This document shows, piece after piece, positions 56,710 through 64,000 of a DNA stretch of 64,000 bases. The position numbers and the translations under genes were made by a program. The DNA comes from PALSA-600 sp037142875 (lineage in GTDB: Bacteria; Actinomycetota; Thermoleophilia; Gaiellales; Gaiellaceae): positions 434,001-498,000 of the forward strand of contig JBAWZV010000001.1 of NCBI GenBank assembly GCA_037142875.1. Reading direction: 5' to 3'. The notes under the pieces are model-generated. The model was not told the DNA's origin. It saw only the letters and a list, made by a program, of their open reading frames with translations, and ran no database searches. Position 1 is the first letter of the stretch. Each line of letters starts with the position of its first letter.

Positions 56710-57716
56710 GAGGCGGCAGAGAGCAGCAGGTCGAGCAAGACGGCGGGGTCGCGCCCGCTCGCCTCACCGGTTCCCGGCTCGCGCTTGCGCAGCTCGAGCG
56801 AGCTCGGATCGGCAAGCACCGTCAGCCGGCCGGTGCGGATGAGCGCCTCGTCGACGCCGCCAAGCAGGCCGCCGAACGTCGTGTAGACCGGTACGCCGAG
56901 TGCCACTGCCTCCCGGTTCATCGTCCCGCCCGAGGAGACGACGAGGTCGGCGGCGGCGATCAGGCTCTGCGCATCGACGGCCTGGTCGGGGACGATCACC
57001 GACGGGAGCGCCAGCGAGCGAACGTAGTCCCGCTGATCCTCCGTGCGTGGCAGGACAACCGCCTGCACCGCGTCGTTGTGGCCGAGCCGCTCGAGCGTCT
57101 GCGGGAAGAGCGGGTTTGCATGTCGGTGGTAGAGCGACACGTCCGGCGGCGGCCGCAGGACGACGATGACGCGTGCGGGATCGAGGCCGAGCGAGGGCAG
57201 CACGCCGGGATCCGGCTTGAATCCGGCGAGGTAGTACTCCTCCTTCAGGCCGGGGTAGCGCAGCAGCTTCGCCCCGGTCGCGCCGTAGCGCGCGAGCCGC
57301 TCCGGCGGAATCGTGTCGGGCACGACGACGCGCGTGGCGGCGCGGCAGCCGAGCTGATGCTGCAGCCAGGCGAACTCGTAGTCGAAGGTCGTTGCGCTCG
57401 GGATCCCGAGCGAGCGGGCCGTCATCGTCAGCTCGTGCGAGCCGTGCGCAAGGGCGATGTCGAAGCTGCGCCGTCGCGCGAACCGGCGAAGCGCCAGCAG
57501 GCGCCCGCCGAGCTGCCGGGCCTTGCCGGCCGCCGAGCGGCCGCCGTGATGGCCGAGGGCAGTCGCGCGCATGCCGTGCTGCTCGATCAGCTGCAGCGTC
57601 TGTCCGTAGTCGCGCGCCGTGATCTCGACCTCGTCGCCGCGCGCCTCGAGCAGCGCGACGAGCGGTCGGAAGACGAGCGGGTGCGCGCTCGCGGTCATAT
57701 CGATCCAGACCCTCAT
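56706..57716 (-). CDS. DUF354 family protein (glycosyltransferase-like fold)
   Basis: 336 residues. MRVWIDMTASAHPLVFRPLVALLEARGDEVEITARDYGQT is the typical first strand of DUF354 proteins. TTFDYEFAWLQHQLGCRAATRVVVPDTIP near residue 110 and a C-terminal ADLVVSSGGTMNREAVALGVPVYT, which resembles the nucleotide-sugar half of GT-B transferases, also fit. Function is not established. The ATG at 57716 has GGGGAGACGGGG upstream and a TACACT box at 57752-57757, so this mRNA has a short leader. Confidence 0.82.
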   Translation of the reverse strand: MRVWIDMTASAHPLVFRPLVALLEARGDEVEITARDYGQTLQLIEQHGMRATALGHHGGRSAAGKARQLGGRLLALRRFARRRSFDIALAHGSHELTMTARSLGIPSATTFDYEFAWLQHQLGCRAATRVVVPDTIPPERLARYGATGAKLLRYPGLKEEYYLAGFKPDPGVLPSLGLDPARVIVVLRPPPDVSLYHRHANPLFPQTLERLGHNDAVQAVVLPRTEDQRDYVRSLALPSVIVPDQAVDAQSLIAAADLVVSSGGTMNREAVALGVPVYTTFGGLLGGVDEALIRTGRLTVLADPSSLELRKREPGTGEASGRDPAVLLDLLLSAAS

Positions 57717-57751
57717 CGCACCCCGTCTCCCCTCATCCCGGACACGCCCCG

Positions 57752-57757
57752 AGTGTA
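57752..57757 (-). promoter_or_regulatory. -10-like box TACACT for the DUF354 gene
   Basis: TACACT on the minus strand, about 35 bases before the ATG at 57716; the leader carries the G-rich ribosome site. Confidence 0.35.
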
Positions 57758-57779
57758 TGCGCGCCTGTTGCCGGGGCGG

Positions 57780-59894
57780 CTAGGAGTGCGACGATGGCTC
57801 GGTGAAGAGCAGGCGCGCCGCGAACGGCGGCAGCCACCAGTTCCAGCGATCCAGCAGGCGCATGATCGACGGGACAAGGAGCGCCCGGATGATCGTCGCG
57901 TCGAAGATAATCCCGGCCGCGAGACCGATGCCGAACTGCTTGATGTCGACGCCGGGGCCCGATGAGAGCACGAAGAACGCGAACATCAGGACGAGCGCGG
58001 CGCTCGTCACGAGCTTGCCGGTGCGGGCGAGGCCGAGCGAGACGGCGTGGGGCGTATCGCCGGTCTCGTCGTAGGCCTCGCGCATCCGGGTGAGCATGAA
58101 GACCTCGTAGTCCATCGAGAGCCCGAAGAGGAAGGCGAAGATCATCAGTGGGATCCACGGGATGATCGACTGGGTTGCGTGGACGTTCCAGATCGCCATC
58201 GAGCCGTGGCCCTGCTGGAAGATGAAGACAATGATCCCGTAGGCCGCTCCGAGAGAGACGAGGTTGAGGATCACAGCCTTGAGCGCCAGAACGAGCGAGC
58301 GGAACGCGCGCGCGAGCAGGATGTAGGTGACGAGGATCACGAACCCGAGGACGTAGGGGAAGTTCGAGTAGACCGCCTTGACGAAGTCGCGCTCCTCGGC
58401 AGCGACACCGCCGAGCGTGGCGCCGCTGTTGCTGAGCTGGCCCTGAACCTGCGAGATGGTCGTTCGCACGGCCTTCGTTGCGCCGTCCTGCGCGGCGAAC
58501 GCCTCGATCACCGTCGAGCCCTCCTTCGTCCAGGGTCGCGGCGCAGCCACGCCCGCAACGCCGGGCACTGCGCCGATCCGCTGGATCACCGGAGCGGGAT
58601 CGGTGCCGGGGTTGATCAGGATGTCGAACGGCTTCATCACGCCGGGCGAGATCCCCGCGGCCGTGAGCGCGATCCGCCCGGACACGGCATCGCCGGTACC
58701 GGGCAGGTCCTTGGCCTGCGCTTCGCTCGGATTGAGCTGGAGGCCGTAGAAGAGCAGCACCGCCACGGCTGCGAGGCCGACGAGGCCGACCGCGACGGGG
58801 CGGCGCATGACGAGGTTTGCCCAGCGGCCCCACCAGCCGTCCTCGGGGTGGCCATCGTCGATCAGGCGCTTCGGCAGGACGCGGCCGCTATTGATGCGCG
58901 TGCCGAGCATCGCGAGCAGCGCCGGCAGCAGCGTGATCGATGCGAGCACGGAGACGGCCGGGATGAGCATGCCGCCGATGCCGATCGACCTGATGAAGGG
59001 GAGCGGCAGGATGATCATCGAGAGCAGGCCGACGGCCACGGTCGATCCGGACACGATCACCGAGCGTCCGGCGTGCGTCATCGTCTCGGCAATCGCCGTC
59101 TCGACGTCGGCGCCCTCACGCAGTTCGTCGCGGAAGCGGAAGATCATCAGGAGCGCGTAGTCGATCGCGACACCGAGCCCGACGAGCGCGATCAGGAACT
59201 GGACGATCACGGAGACGTTCGTGATGTACGTCAGCAGCCACACGAGCGTGAACGTGTTCAGAATCGATGCGATCGCGACGACGAGTGGCATCGCGACGGC
59301 GGGCAGTGTCCCGAACACGAAGAAGAGGATGATCAGCGCACCCAGGCCACCGACGAGCGCCTCCGTGAGCACGCTCGGCCCGCTACTCCCACCGGTCTGC
59401 GCCGCCTGGAGCGCGTCGCGCCCGGTGAGGTTGACCGTGACACCTGACGGCATCGCTGACCTGAGCGCCGCTCGAGTCGAGTCGAGGAACGTCTGGACGC
59501 CGAACTCCGGGACGCCCGCCGGGTAGATCGTTGCGAACATCGTGTGGCCATCGCTCGAGACGTACGCACGGCTCCCGCTGTTGAAGAACGAGCCGACCCG
59601 TGAACCCGGGTTCGCCTTCTGGGCGGCCGCGAGGGAGCCCTCGATGCCGACCTGCCTGGTGATGTCGCCTTCGCCGTGGAAGACCGCCACCATCGGCGCC
59701 TGCTCACCGTTCCCGAAGATGTGCAGGGTGCGCTGGTTCGTCTCGTACCCCGAGTAGCCGGGGATCGAGAACTGGGTCAGCCAGCGCTTCGAGACGGCGC
59801 CTGCCGAGTACGCGCCAAAAAGGGTCAGGACGACCCAGATTGCGACGACGATGCGGCGGCGACGGACGATCGTGTGTGCGAGGCGTTCGAGCAC
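57780..59894 (-). CDS. MMPL-family (RND-type) transporter
   Basis: 704 residues with about twelve transmembrane segments in two halves, each with a large outer loop. GLGVAIDYALLMIFRFRDEL and FLFGLSMDYEVFMLTRMREAY are the paired MMPL helix 4/10 motifs with the Asp-Tyr pairs that conduct protons. MMPL proteins export lipids or other hydrophobic compounds in actinobacteria. The GTG at 59894 (VLERLAHTIVRRRR) is chosen because TATCTT lies seven bases before it; a TTG at 59903 would fall within that box. Substrate unknown. Confidence 0.9.
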   Translation of the reverse strand: MLERLAHTIVRRRRIVVAIWVVLTLFGAYSAGAVSKRWLTQFSIPGYSGYETNQRTLHIFGNGEQAPMVAVFHGEGDITRQVGIEGSLAAAQKANPGSRVGSFFNSGSRAYVSSDGHTMFATIYPAGVPEFGVQTFLDSTRAALRSAMPSGVTVNLTGRDALQAAQTGGSSGPSVLTEALVGGLGALIILFFVFGTLPAVAMPLVVAIASILNTFTLVWLLTYITNVSVIVQFLIALVGLGVAIDYALLMIFRFRDELREGADVETAIAETMTHAGRSVIVSGSTVAVGLLSMIILPLPFIRSIGIGGMLIPAVSVLASITLLPALLAMLGTRINSGRVLPKRLIDDGHPEDGWWGRWANLVMRRPVAVGLVGLAAVAVLLFYGLQLNPSEAQAKDLPGTGDAVSGRIALTAAGISPGVMKPFDILINPGTDPAPVIQRIGAVPGVAGVAAPRPWTKEGSTVIEAFAAQDGATKAVRTTISQVQGQLSNSGATLGGVAAEERDFVKAVYSNFPYVLGFVILVTYILLARAFRSLVLALKAVILNLVSLGAAYGIIVFIFQQGHGSMAIWNVHATQSIIPWIPLMIFAFLFGLSMDYEVFMLTRMREAYDETGDTPHAVSLGLARTGKLVTSAALVLMFAFFVLSSGPGVDIKQFGIGLAAGIIFDATIIRALLVPSIMRLLDRWNWWLPPFAARLLFTEPSSHS

Positions 59895-59901
59895 GTCGGC
59901 C

Positions 59902-59907
59902 AAGATA
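59902..59907 (-). promoter_or_regulatory. -10-like box TATCTT for the MMPL gene
   Basis: TATCTT on the minus strand, seven bases before the GTG at 59894. Confidence 0.45.
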
Positions 59908-59997
59908 GCGGGGAGCTACGGGGTCAGGGGTGGCAGTTCGGGAACGCCGCCGCATCGAGCAGCCGATCCCGTACTCGTCGCTGCTAGACCTCCGGCA

Positions 59998-60357
59998 ATG
60001 ACGGTCGTTGGCATCGATCACGTCCAGATCGCGGCGCCTGCCGCCTGCGAGGATGAGGCGCGCTACTTCTACGGGTGGCTGCTCGGCATGGAGGAGATCC
60101 CGAAGCCCGAGGCGATCCGCGGGCGTGGCGGCTGCTGGTTTCGTGCGGGTGCGCAGGAGGTACACATCGGCGTCGAGGAGTCGTTTGCTCCCGCACGGAA
60201 GGCGCATCCGGGCTTCGTAGTGAGCGACCTCGCGGCCGTGCGGGAGCGGCTTCGCGCGTCGGAGACGCCGTATCTCGACGACACGAAGATCGAGGGCGTC
60301 GATCGCCTCTTCGCGCATGACCCGTTCGGCAACCGGCTCGAGCTCCGCCAGGCCTGA
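59998..60357 (+). CDS. VOC-family (glyoxalase-like) protein
   Basis: 119 residues, a single-subunit VOC length. VVGIDHVQIAAPAACEDEARYFYGWLLGMEEIPKPE gives the first paired beta-alpha-beta module with its His; HPGFVVSDLAAVRERLRA and DRLFAHDPFGNRLELRQ form the second, with a C-terminal Glu that often binds metal. Members include glyoxalase, antibiotic resistance and ring-opening enzymes; no substrate can be named. TAGACC is seven bases before the ATG, close to the leaderless pattern. The next gene is a LysR regulator. Confidence 0.82.
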   Translation: MTVVGIDHVQIAAPAACEDEARYFYGWLLGMEEIPKPEAIRGRGGCWFRAGAQEVHIGVEESFAPARKAHPGFVVSDLAAVRERLRASETPYLDDTKIEGVDRLFAHDPFGNRLELRQA

Positions 60358-60386
60358 CGCTGGCCGCTACACGCGTCTCCGCGCGG

Positions 60387-60392
60387 TATAAG
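60387..60392 (+). promoter_or_regulatory. -10-like box TATAAG for the LysR gene
   Basis: TATAAG lies eight bases before the ATG at 60401. Confidence 0.35.
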
Positions 60393-60400
60393 TAGACGTT

Positions 60401-61294
60401 ATGGACACGCGTCAGCTCGCCGCCTTCTGCGCCGTCGTCGAACGGCGGTCGTTCTCGCAGGCCGCGGAGCGGCTTGGCGTAACCCAGCCGGCGGTCAGCC
60501 TTCAGGTGCAGGCGCTTGAGAAGCGGCTCGGAACGAAGCTGCTCGACCGCTCGGGGCGGCGCGTGGAGCCGACCGAGGCCGGGATGCGGCTGTACCGCGG
60601 CGCCCAGCGGCTGCTCGCGCTCGAGGAGCAGGTCGTCGCCGACGTTGCCGGCGAGAGCGGCGATGGGCTGAACGGCACCTTCGCGATCGGCGCCTCGACT
60701 GGGCCCGGCGGGATCGTCATGGCGCACCTGCTCTGCGAGTTCCAGGGCCGCCATCCCGAGCTTCACGTCGTGCTGTCCGTCTTCGACACCCAGACGGTGG
60801 TCGAGCGCGTCGCCGCTCGCGAGCTCGAGCTCGGAGTGGTTGGCGCTGCGCGGCGCCATCGCGGGGTCGGCTTCGAACCGTTCCTCCGTGACGAGGTCAT
60901 CCTCGCCTGCCCGCCGGACCATCCGTTTGCGGGCCGGACGATCACCCTGGACGAGCTCAAGGCCGACCGGCTGATCGTCATGCAGGACGGGGCGGGCGTC
61001 CGTCAGCTGATCGAGGACGAGCTTCGTGCGATCGGCGTGCGGCTGCGCGACCTCGGCGTGATGCTCGAGCTCGGGCTGCAGGAGTCGGTCTCGAGCGCCG
61101 TGCGGGCCGGCTACGGCGTCACGTTCATCTCACGCACATCGGTCGAGGCCGACCTGGCCGCGGGGCGGCTAGCCGAGGCGCGCGTCGAGGGCCTCGAGCT
61201 GCAGCGCGACGTCTACCTCGTTCGTGCGACGGGTCGTGCCGAGACGCGAGCCGCGCACGCCTTCGTCGAGTTCGCGCGCGAACGGCTCCCGTGA
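60401..61294 (+). CDS. LysR-family transcriptional regulator
   Basis: 297 residues, normal length. N-terminal winged helix: RQLAAFCAVVERRSFSQAAERLGVTQPAVSLQVQALEKRLGTKLLDRSGRRVEPTEAG is a complete LysR helix-turn-helix. The effector domain starts near residue 90. The next gene, a maleylacetate-reductase-like dehydrogenase, overlaps it by four bases, so the regulator may control its own operon rather than a divergent one. No binding site was recognised. Confidence 0.93.
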   Translation: MDTRQLAAFCAVVERRSFSQAAERLGVTQPAVSLQVQALEKRLGTKLLDRSGRRVEPTEAGMRLYRGAQRLLALEEQVVADVAGESGDGLNGTFAIGASTGPGGIVMAHLLCEFQGRHPELHVVLSVFDTQTVVERVAARELELGVVGAARRHRGVGFEPFLRDEVILACPPDHPFAGRTITLDELKADRLIVMQDGAGVRQLIEDELRAIGVRLRDLGVMLELGLQESVSSAVRAGYGVTFISRTSVEADLAAGRLAEARVEGLELQRDVYLVRATGRAETRAAHAFVEFARERLP

Positions 61295-62247
61295 TCGTTC
61301 GCTGGTCGCGGTTCGAGCTGCCTGACGTCCTCGCCGAGGTCGGTGTCGCGCGCCCGTTCCTGGTCGCGAGCGAGCGCTGGGCCAACTTTCTCGAGCTGCC
61401 GTTCGTCGGTCGCTGGACGGAGGTGCCGTCTCACGAGATCGCGGTCTCGGGCGACGCCGACGGGCTCGTCGCGCTCGGCGGCGGCTCGGCGATCGATACG
61501 GCGAAGGCGGCCTCGGCGCAGACGGGTCTCCCGCTCGTCTCGATCCCGACGACCTACTCCGGCTCGGAGTGGACAGGCTTCTTCGGCCGCCGATCACCCG
61601 ACCGGCGCATGGTGGGCGGCGGCGGGGGAGCAAACCTCGCGGGGATCGTCTACGACGTGATGCTCACCTTCGGTCTGCCGCGCGCCGAGACCGTCGGGAC
61701 CGCGATGAACGCGCTTGCTCACTGCGCAGAGGCGCTCTACGGCCAGACGAGCGCCGAGAGCGACGCCCTCGCGCTTGCCGGGGCGGAGCGCATCGCCAAC
61801 GCCCTCCCAGTCGTCGTTGCAGATCCCGGCGATGTCGATGGGCGCATCGAGCTTCTCAAGGGCGCGGCCGATGCCGGCCACGCCCTGTCGCTTGCCGGGC
61901 TCGCGCTCTCCCACGCGATCGCGCAGGTCATCGGCGGCTCCTACGGGATCTCGCACGGTGCGATGAACGCCCTGAGCCTGCCGCCGGCCCTACGCTTCAA
62001 CGTCGCGGTCGTACCCGACGCTGTCGCCCGGTTTGGCACTGCGATCGGTGCCGAGGCCGACCCCGCAGCGAAGCTCGAGGAGCTCGCACGTCTCGGCGGG
62101 TTTGGTGGCCTCGGGTCATACGGCGTCCCCGGGGACGATCTGCCTCGGCTGGCCGCGGAGATCGCTGCACGACCCGGCAACGGAATGAACCCGCGTCCTG
62201 CGACGCAGGCGGAGATCGAGCAGATGCTTCGCTCGATCTACGAATAA
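61291..62247 (+). CDS. iron-containing alcohol dehydrogenase, maleylacetate-reductase-like
   Basis: 318 residues, shorter than the usual 350-390. LVALGGGSAIDTAKAASAQTGLPLVSIPTTYSGSEWT is the NAD-binding start of the family with GGGSAIDTAK, and metal ligands appear in MNALAHCAEALYG, SLAGLALSHAIAQVIGGSYGISHGAMNA. Maleylacetate reductase converts maleylacetate to 3-oxoadipate in resorcinol or chlorocatechol breakdown. Assignment within the family is tentative. GTG start overlapping the LysR stop by four bases. Confidence 0.8.
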   Translation: MIVRWSRFELPDVLAEVGVARPFLVASERWANFLELPFVGRWTEVPSHEIAVSGDADGLVALGGGSAIDTAKAASAQTGLPLVSIPTTYSGSEWTGFFGRRSPDRRMVGGGGGANLAGIVYDVMLTFGLPRAETVGTAMNALAHCAEALYGQTSAESDALALAGAERIANALPVVVADPGDVDGRIELLKGAADAGHALSLAGLALSHAIAQVIGGSYGISHGAMNALSLPPALRFNVAVVPDAVARFGTAIGAEADPAAKLEELARLGGFGGLGSYGVPGDDLPRLAAEIAARPGNGMNPRPATQAEIEQMLRSIYE

Positions 62248-62280
62248 GCAAGCGCTATTAGTTGCATTAGGCGTTTCGGG

Positions 62281-62286
62281 TAGAGT
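62281..62286 (+). promoter_or_regulatory. -10-like box TAGAGT for the flavoprotein-fumarase genes
   Basis: TAGAGT lies seven bases before the GTG at 62294; the 46 bases between the two genes are AT-richer than the surroundings. Confidence 0.45.
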
Positions 62287-62293
62287 TTGGGCA

Positions 62294-63484
62294 GTGTCCA
62301 CGGCTGCGCCCTTTGACGTGCTCGTGATCGGCAGCGGCGCTGCCGGACTCGCCGCCGCGGTCTCTGCCGAGCGAGCCGGTGCGCGTGTGGCCATTGCGAC
62401 GAAGGGATCGCTCCAGGCGTGCAACTCCGCGAAGGCGCAGGGCGGGATCCAGGCCGCAGTTGGTCCGGATGACTCGCCCGAGCAGCACGCCGCCGACGTC
62501 CTCGCCTCCTCGCACGGCACCGCCGATCTCCGCCTCGTCGAGGTACTCACCGGCGAGGGGCCCTCTGCCATCCACTGGCTCGAGGAGCTCGGCGTCGAGT
62601 TCAACCGCGAAGAGGGCGGCTACCGGCTCGCTCGCTGTGGCGGCGCGACCGCGAAGCGGCTCCTGCAGGTCGGCGATCGCACCGGTCACGCGCTCACGAA
62701 GGGTCTCCGCGACGCCTGGGAGGGCGGCGCAGGCGCCTCGTTCGAGAACGCCCCGCTCATCTCGCTCGAACCGCGCGACGGCTCCTGGCGAGCAGTCTGC
62801 GGCGACGAGGCGATCGATGCCACCACCGTGATTCTCGCCGCTGGCGGCCGCTGCTTCGCCGAGGCCGAGGTACGCCGCGAGCTCTCAACGAACCACCCGA
62901 ACGCCACCGGCGAGGTGACCCGGATCGCTCTGGACATTGGCGCTGAGGCCCGCGACCTCGACGCGCTCCAGTACCACCCAAACGGCGGTGCCTGGCCTGC
63001 CAACCAGCAGGGCTACGCGATCCCAGAGACCACCCGCGCCTACGGCGCAGTCCTCCTGAACGCCGACGAGGAGGAGTTCACCGACTCCCTCGGCCCGCGC
63101 GACGTCGTCTCGCAGGCGATCCTCGACGAGGTCGCCAAGGGCAAGGGCGTCCAGACACCCGACGGGCGCCCCGCCGTCTACCTCGACACCACCCGCATCC
63201 CGGCTGCCGACGCCGAGGTTTCGCTGCCATACATGCTGCGCCGCTACCGGGCTGCAGGCATCGACCCGCTCACCGAGAAGATCCTCACCTACCCTGTCCT
63301 CCACTACCAAAACGGCGGTCTCGTGATCGACACGGACGCTGAAACGACGCTCGAAGGGCTGTACGCCTGCGGCGAGATCGCCGGGGGAACCCACGGTCGC
63401 AATCGCATGATGGGAAACAGCCTGCTCGAGTGCGTCGTCTTCGGCAGGCGTGCCGGCCGCGCGGCGGCAAGGAAGGCAGCATGA
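62294..63484 (+). CDS. FAD-dependent fumarate reductase / aspartate-oxidase-type flavoprotein
   Basis: 396 residues. FAD-binding GSGAAGLAAAVSAERAG starts at residue 13; then KGSLQACNSAKAQGGIQAA, DRTGHALTKGLRDAWEGG and LDALQYHPNG. Conserved FrdA/NadB residues also include HYQNGGLVIDTDAETTLEGLYACGEIAGGTHGRNRMMGNSLLECVVFGRRAG. It lacks the C-terminal helical domain of L-aspartate oxidase and SdhA (normally over 500 residues). No quinone or iron-sulfur partner genes are adjacent. A class I fumarase starts four bases before its stop, so it likely works on succinate or fumarate, but aspartate oxidase remains possible. Confidence 0.85.
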   Translation: MSTAAPFDVLVIGSGAAGLAAAVSAERAGARVAIATKGSLQACNSAKAQGGIQAAVGPDDSPEQHAADVLASSHGTADLRLVEVLTGEGPSAIHWLEELGVEFNREEGGYRLARCGGATAKRLLQVGDRTGHALTKGLRDAWEGGAGASFENAPLISLEPRDGSWRAVCGDEAIDATTVILAAGGRCFAEAEVRRELSTNHPNATGEVTRIALDIGAEARDLDALQYHPNGGAWPANQQGYAIPETTRAYGAVLLNADEEEFTDSLGPRDVVSQAILDEVAKGKGVQTPDGRPAVYLDTTRIPAADAEVSLPYMLRRYRAAGIDPLTEKILTYPVLHYQNGGLVIDTDAETTLEGLYACGEIAGGTHGRNRMMGNSLLECVVFGRRAGRAAARKAA

Positions 63485-64000
63485 CCTCAGTCATCACCGA
63501 TCTCCAGGGCACCGTCGAGGATGCTGCTGCGCAGCTGTACGTCTCGGCGCTGAAGGACATCCCGCAGGACCTCCGCGACGCCCTCGCGGCGGCTCGCCTA
63601 CGCGAGACCTCCGTTCCGGGCAAGCGCGTCCTCGAGACGATCCACCGCAACGTCAACATCGCCGACAACGAGAAGAACCTCGTCTGCCAGGACACGGGCA
63701 TCGCGGTCTACCACTGCCGCGTTGGCGAGGGCTTCCCGCTCCACCCGGCCCGGATCTACGAGGGCCTGCGCACCGGCACGGCCCGCGCGACCGTCGAGCA
63801 TCCGCTCCGCTCGAACGCCGTACACACGATCACCCGCGAGAACACCGGCCCGAACATCGGGTACCGCCTGCCGATCGTCCACTGGGAGTTCATCTCCGAC
63901 TGGGACGGCCTCGACGTTAAGTGTGTGCCGAAGGGCTCGGGCTCGGAGAACATGAGCTTCCTCAAGATGTGTATTCCGGCCGACGGGGTCAACGGGATCA
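63481..64000 (+). CDS. class I fumarase / tartrate dehydratase alpha part (5' end only)
   Basis: The gene starts at the ATG at 63481, overlapping the flavoprotein stop (ATGA), and runs off the right edge. About 173 residues are visible. VCQDTGIAVYHCRVGEG and TRENTGPNIGYRLPIVHW, followed by PKGSGSENMSFLKM, are the class I fumarase alpha signatures; VCQDTG and the later Cys residues take part in binding the [4Fe-4S] cluster. The enzyme interconverts malate and fumarate, or dehydrates L-tartrate. A beta domain or separate beta gene should follow outside the window. Confidence 0.92.
   Translation, partial: MTSVITDLQGTVEDAAAQLYVSALKDIPQDLRDALAAARLRETSVPGKRVLETIHRNVNIADNEKNLVCQDTGIAVYHCRVGEGFPLHPARIYEGLRTGTARATVEHPLRSNAVHTITRENTGPNIGYRLPIVHWEFISDWDGLDVKCVPKGSGSENMSFLKMCIPADGVNGI

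Noticed and set aside
58047..59447. 466-codon frame antisense to the MMPL gene
   Set aside because: Highly charged shadow frame; the MMPL gene on the other strand has clear transmembrane motifs.

Overview
The window looks like one contiguous chromosomal piece of a high-GC bacterium, most likely a deep-branching actinobacterium of the Thermoleophilia type (inference). The reasons are the high GC content with many GTG starts, very tight gene packing, a -10-like TAnnnT box 6-9 bases before many start codons (leaderless mRNAs), menaquinone made by the futalosine route, and a Bacillus-like bc complex whose subunit IV is fused to cytochrome c. I found no insertion sequences, prophage or CRISPR array. 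No gap between genes exceeds about 300 bases.

Layout. 1-1.6 kb: 3' truncated E1-alpha dehydrogenase gene, zinc-ribbon protein, ASCH-like protein, NUDIX hydrolase. 1.7-3.8 kb: groES-groEL under a CIRCE operator, closed by a strong hairpin. 3.9-10.5 kb: sulfite-oxidase-like protein, YgfZ, amino-acid permease, a tRNA-Arg with the rare anticodon GCG, a membrane glycosyltransferase, an ornithine cyclodeaminase homologue and a DtxR-type regulator. 10.6-12.9 kb: mqnD, an M20 amidohydrolase and a phosphoribosyltransferase.

13-26.5 kb is a purine uptake and catabolism locus. A BMP-type ABC transporter (binding protein, double ATPase, two permeases) faces an overlapping minus-strand operon: adenine deaminase, 8-oxoguanine/guanine deaminase, UraH, UraD, membrane urate oxidase PuuD with a cytochrome c domain, and a DUF3830 protein. 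A three-subunit xanthine dehydrogenase is divergent from that operon. Together they account for purine bases to allantoin; no allantoinase is visible.

26.5-36 kb holds drug/metabolite exporters, a lipid-kinase-like protein, several polytopic GT-C-type glycosyltransferases with a GtrA protein, a YmdB phosphodiesterase and a degenerate LytM/M23 protein. 36-49.4 kb is a heme-quinone-respiration block: AI-2E permease, hemB, hemL, a catalytically dead polyprenyl-synthase relative, a 48-residue membrane protein, UbiD, the Rieske/cytochrome b/subunit IV-cytochrome c complex, UbiX, MenG, an active polyprenyl synthase, and mqnE-mqnA-mqnC. 49.4-60 kb has a phosphodiester-glycosidase-like secreted protein, DedA, an aminotransferase plus CapD-type dehydratase pair for amino-sugar synthesis, a UvrD-like helicase, a DUF354 protein and an MMPL transporter. 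60-64 kb has a VOC protein, a LysR regulator, a maleylacetate-reductase-like dehydrogenase, a short fumarate-reductase-type flavoprotein and the start of a class I fumarase.

The most promising uncharacterised items are the dead prenyl-synthase homologue beside the menaquinone genes, DUF3830 inside the urate operon, and the 48-residue membrane protein between them and UbiD. All assignments come from reading motifs by eye; no database search was run.
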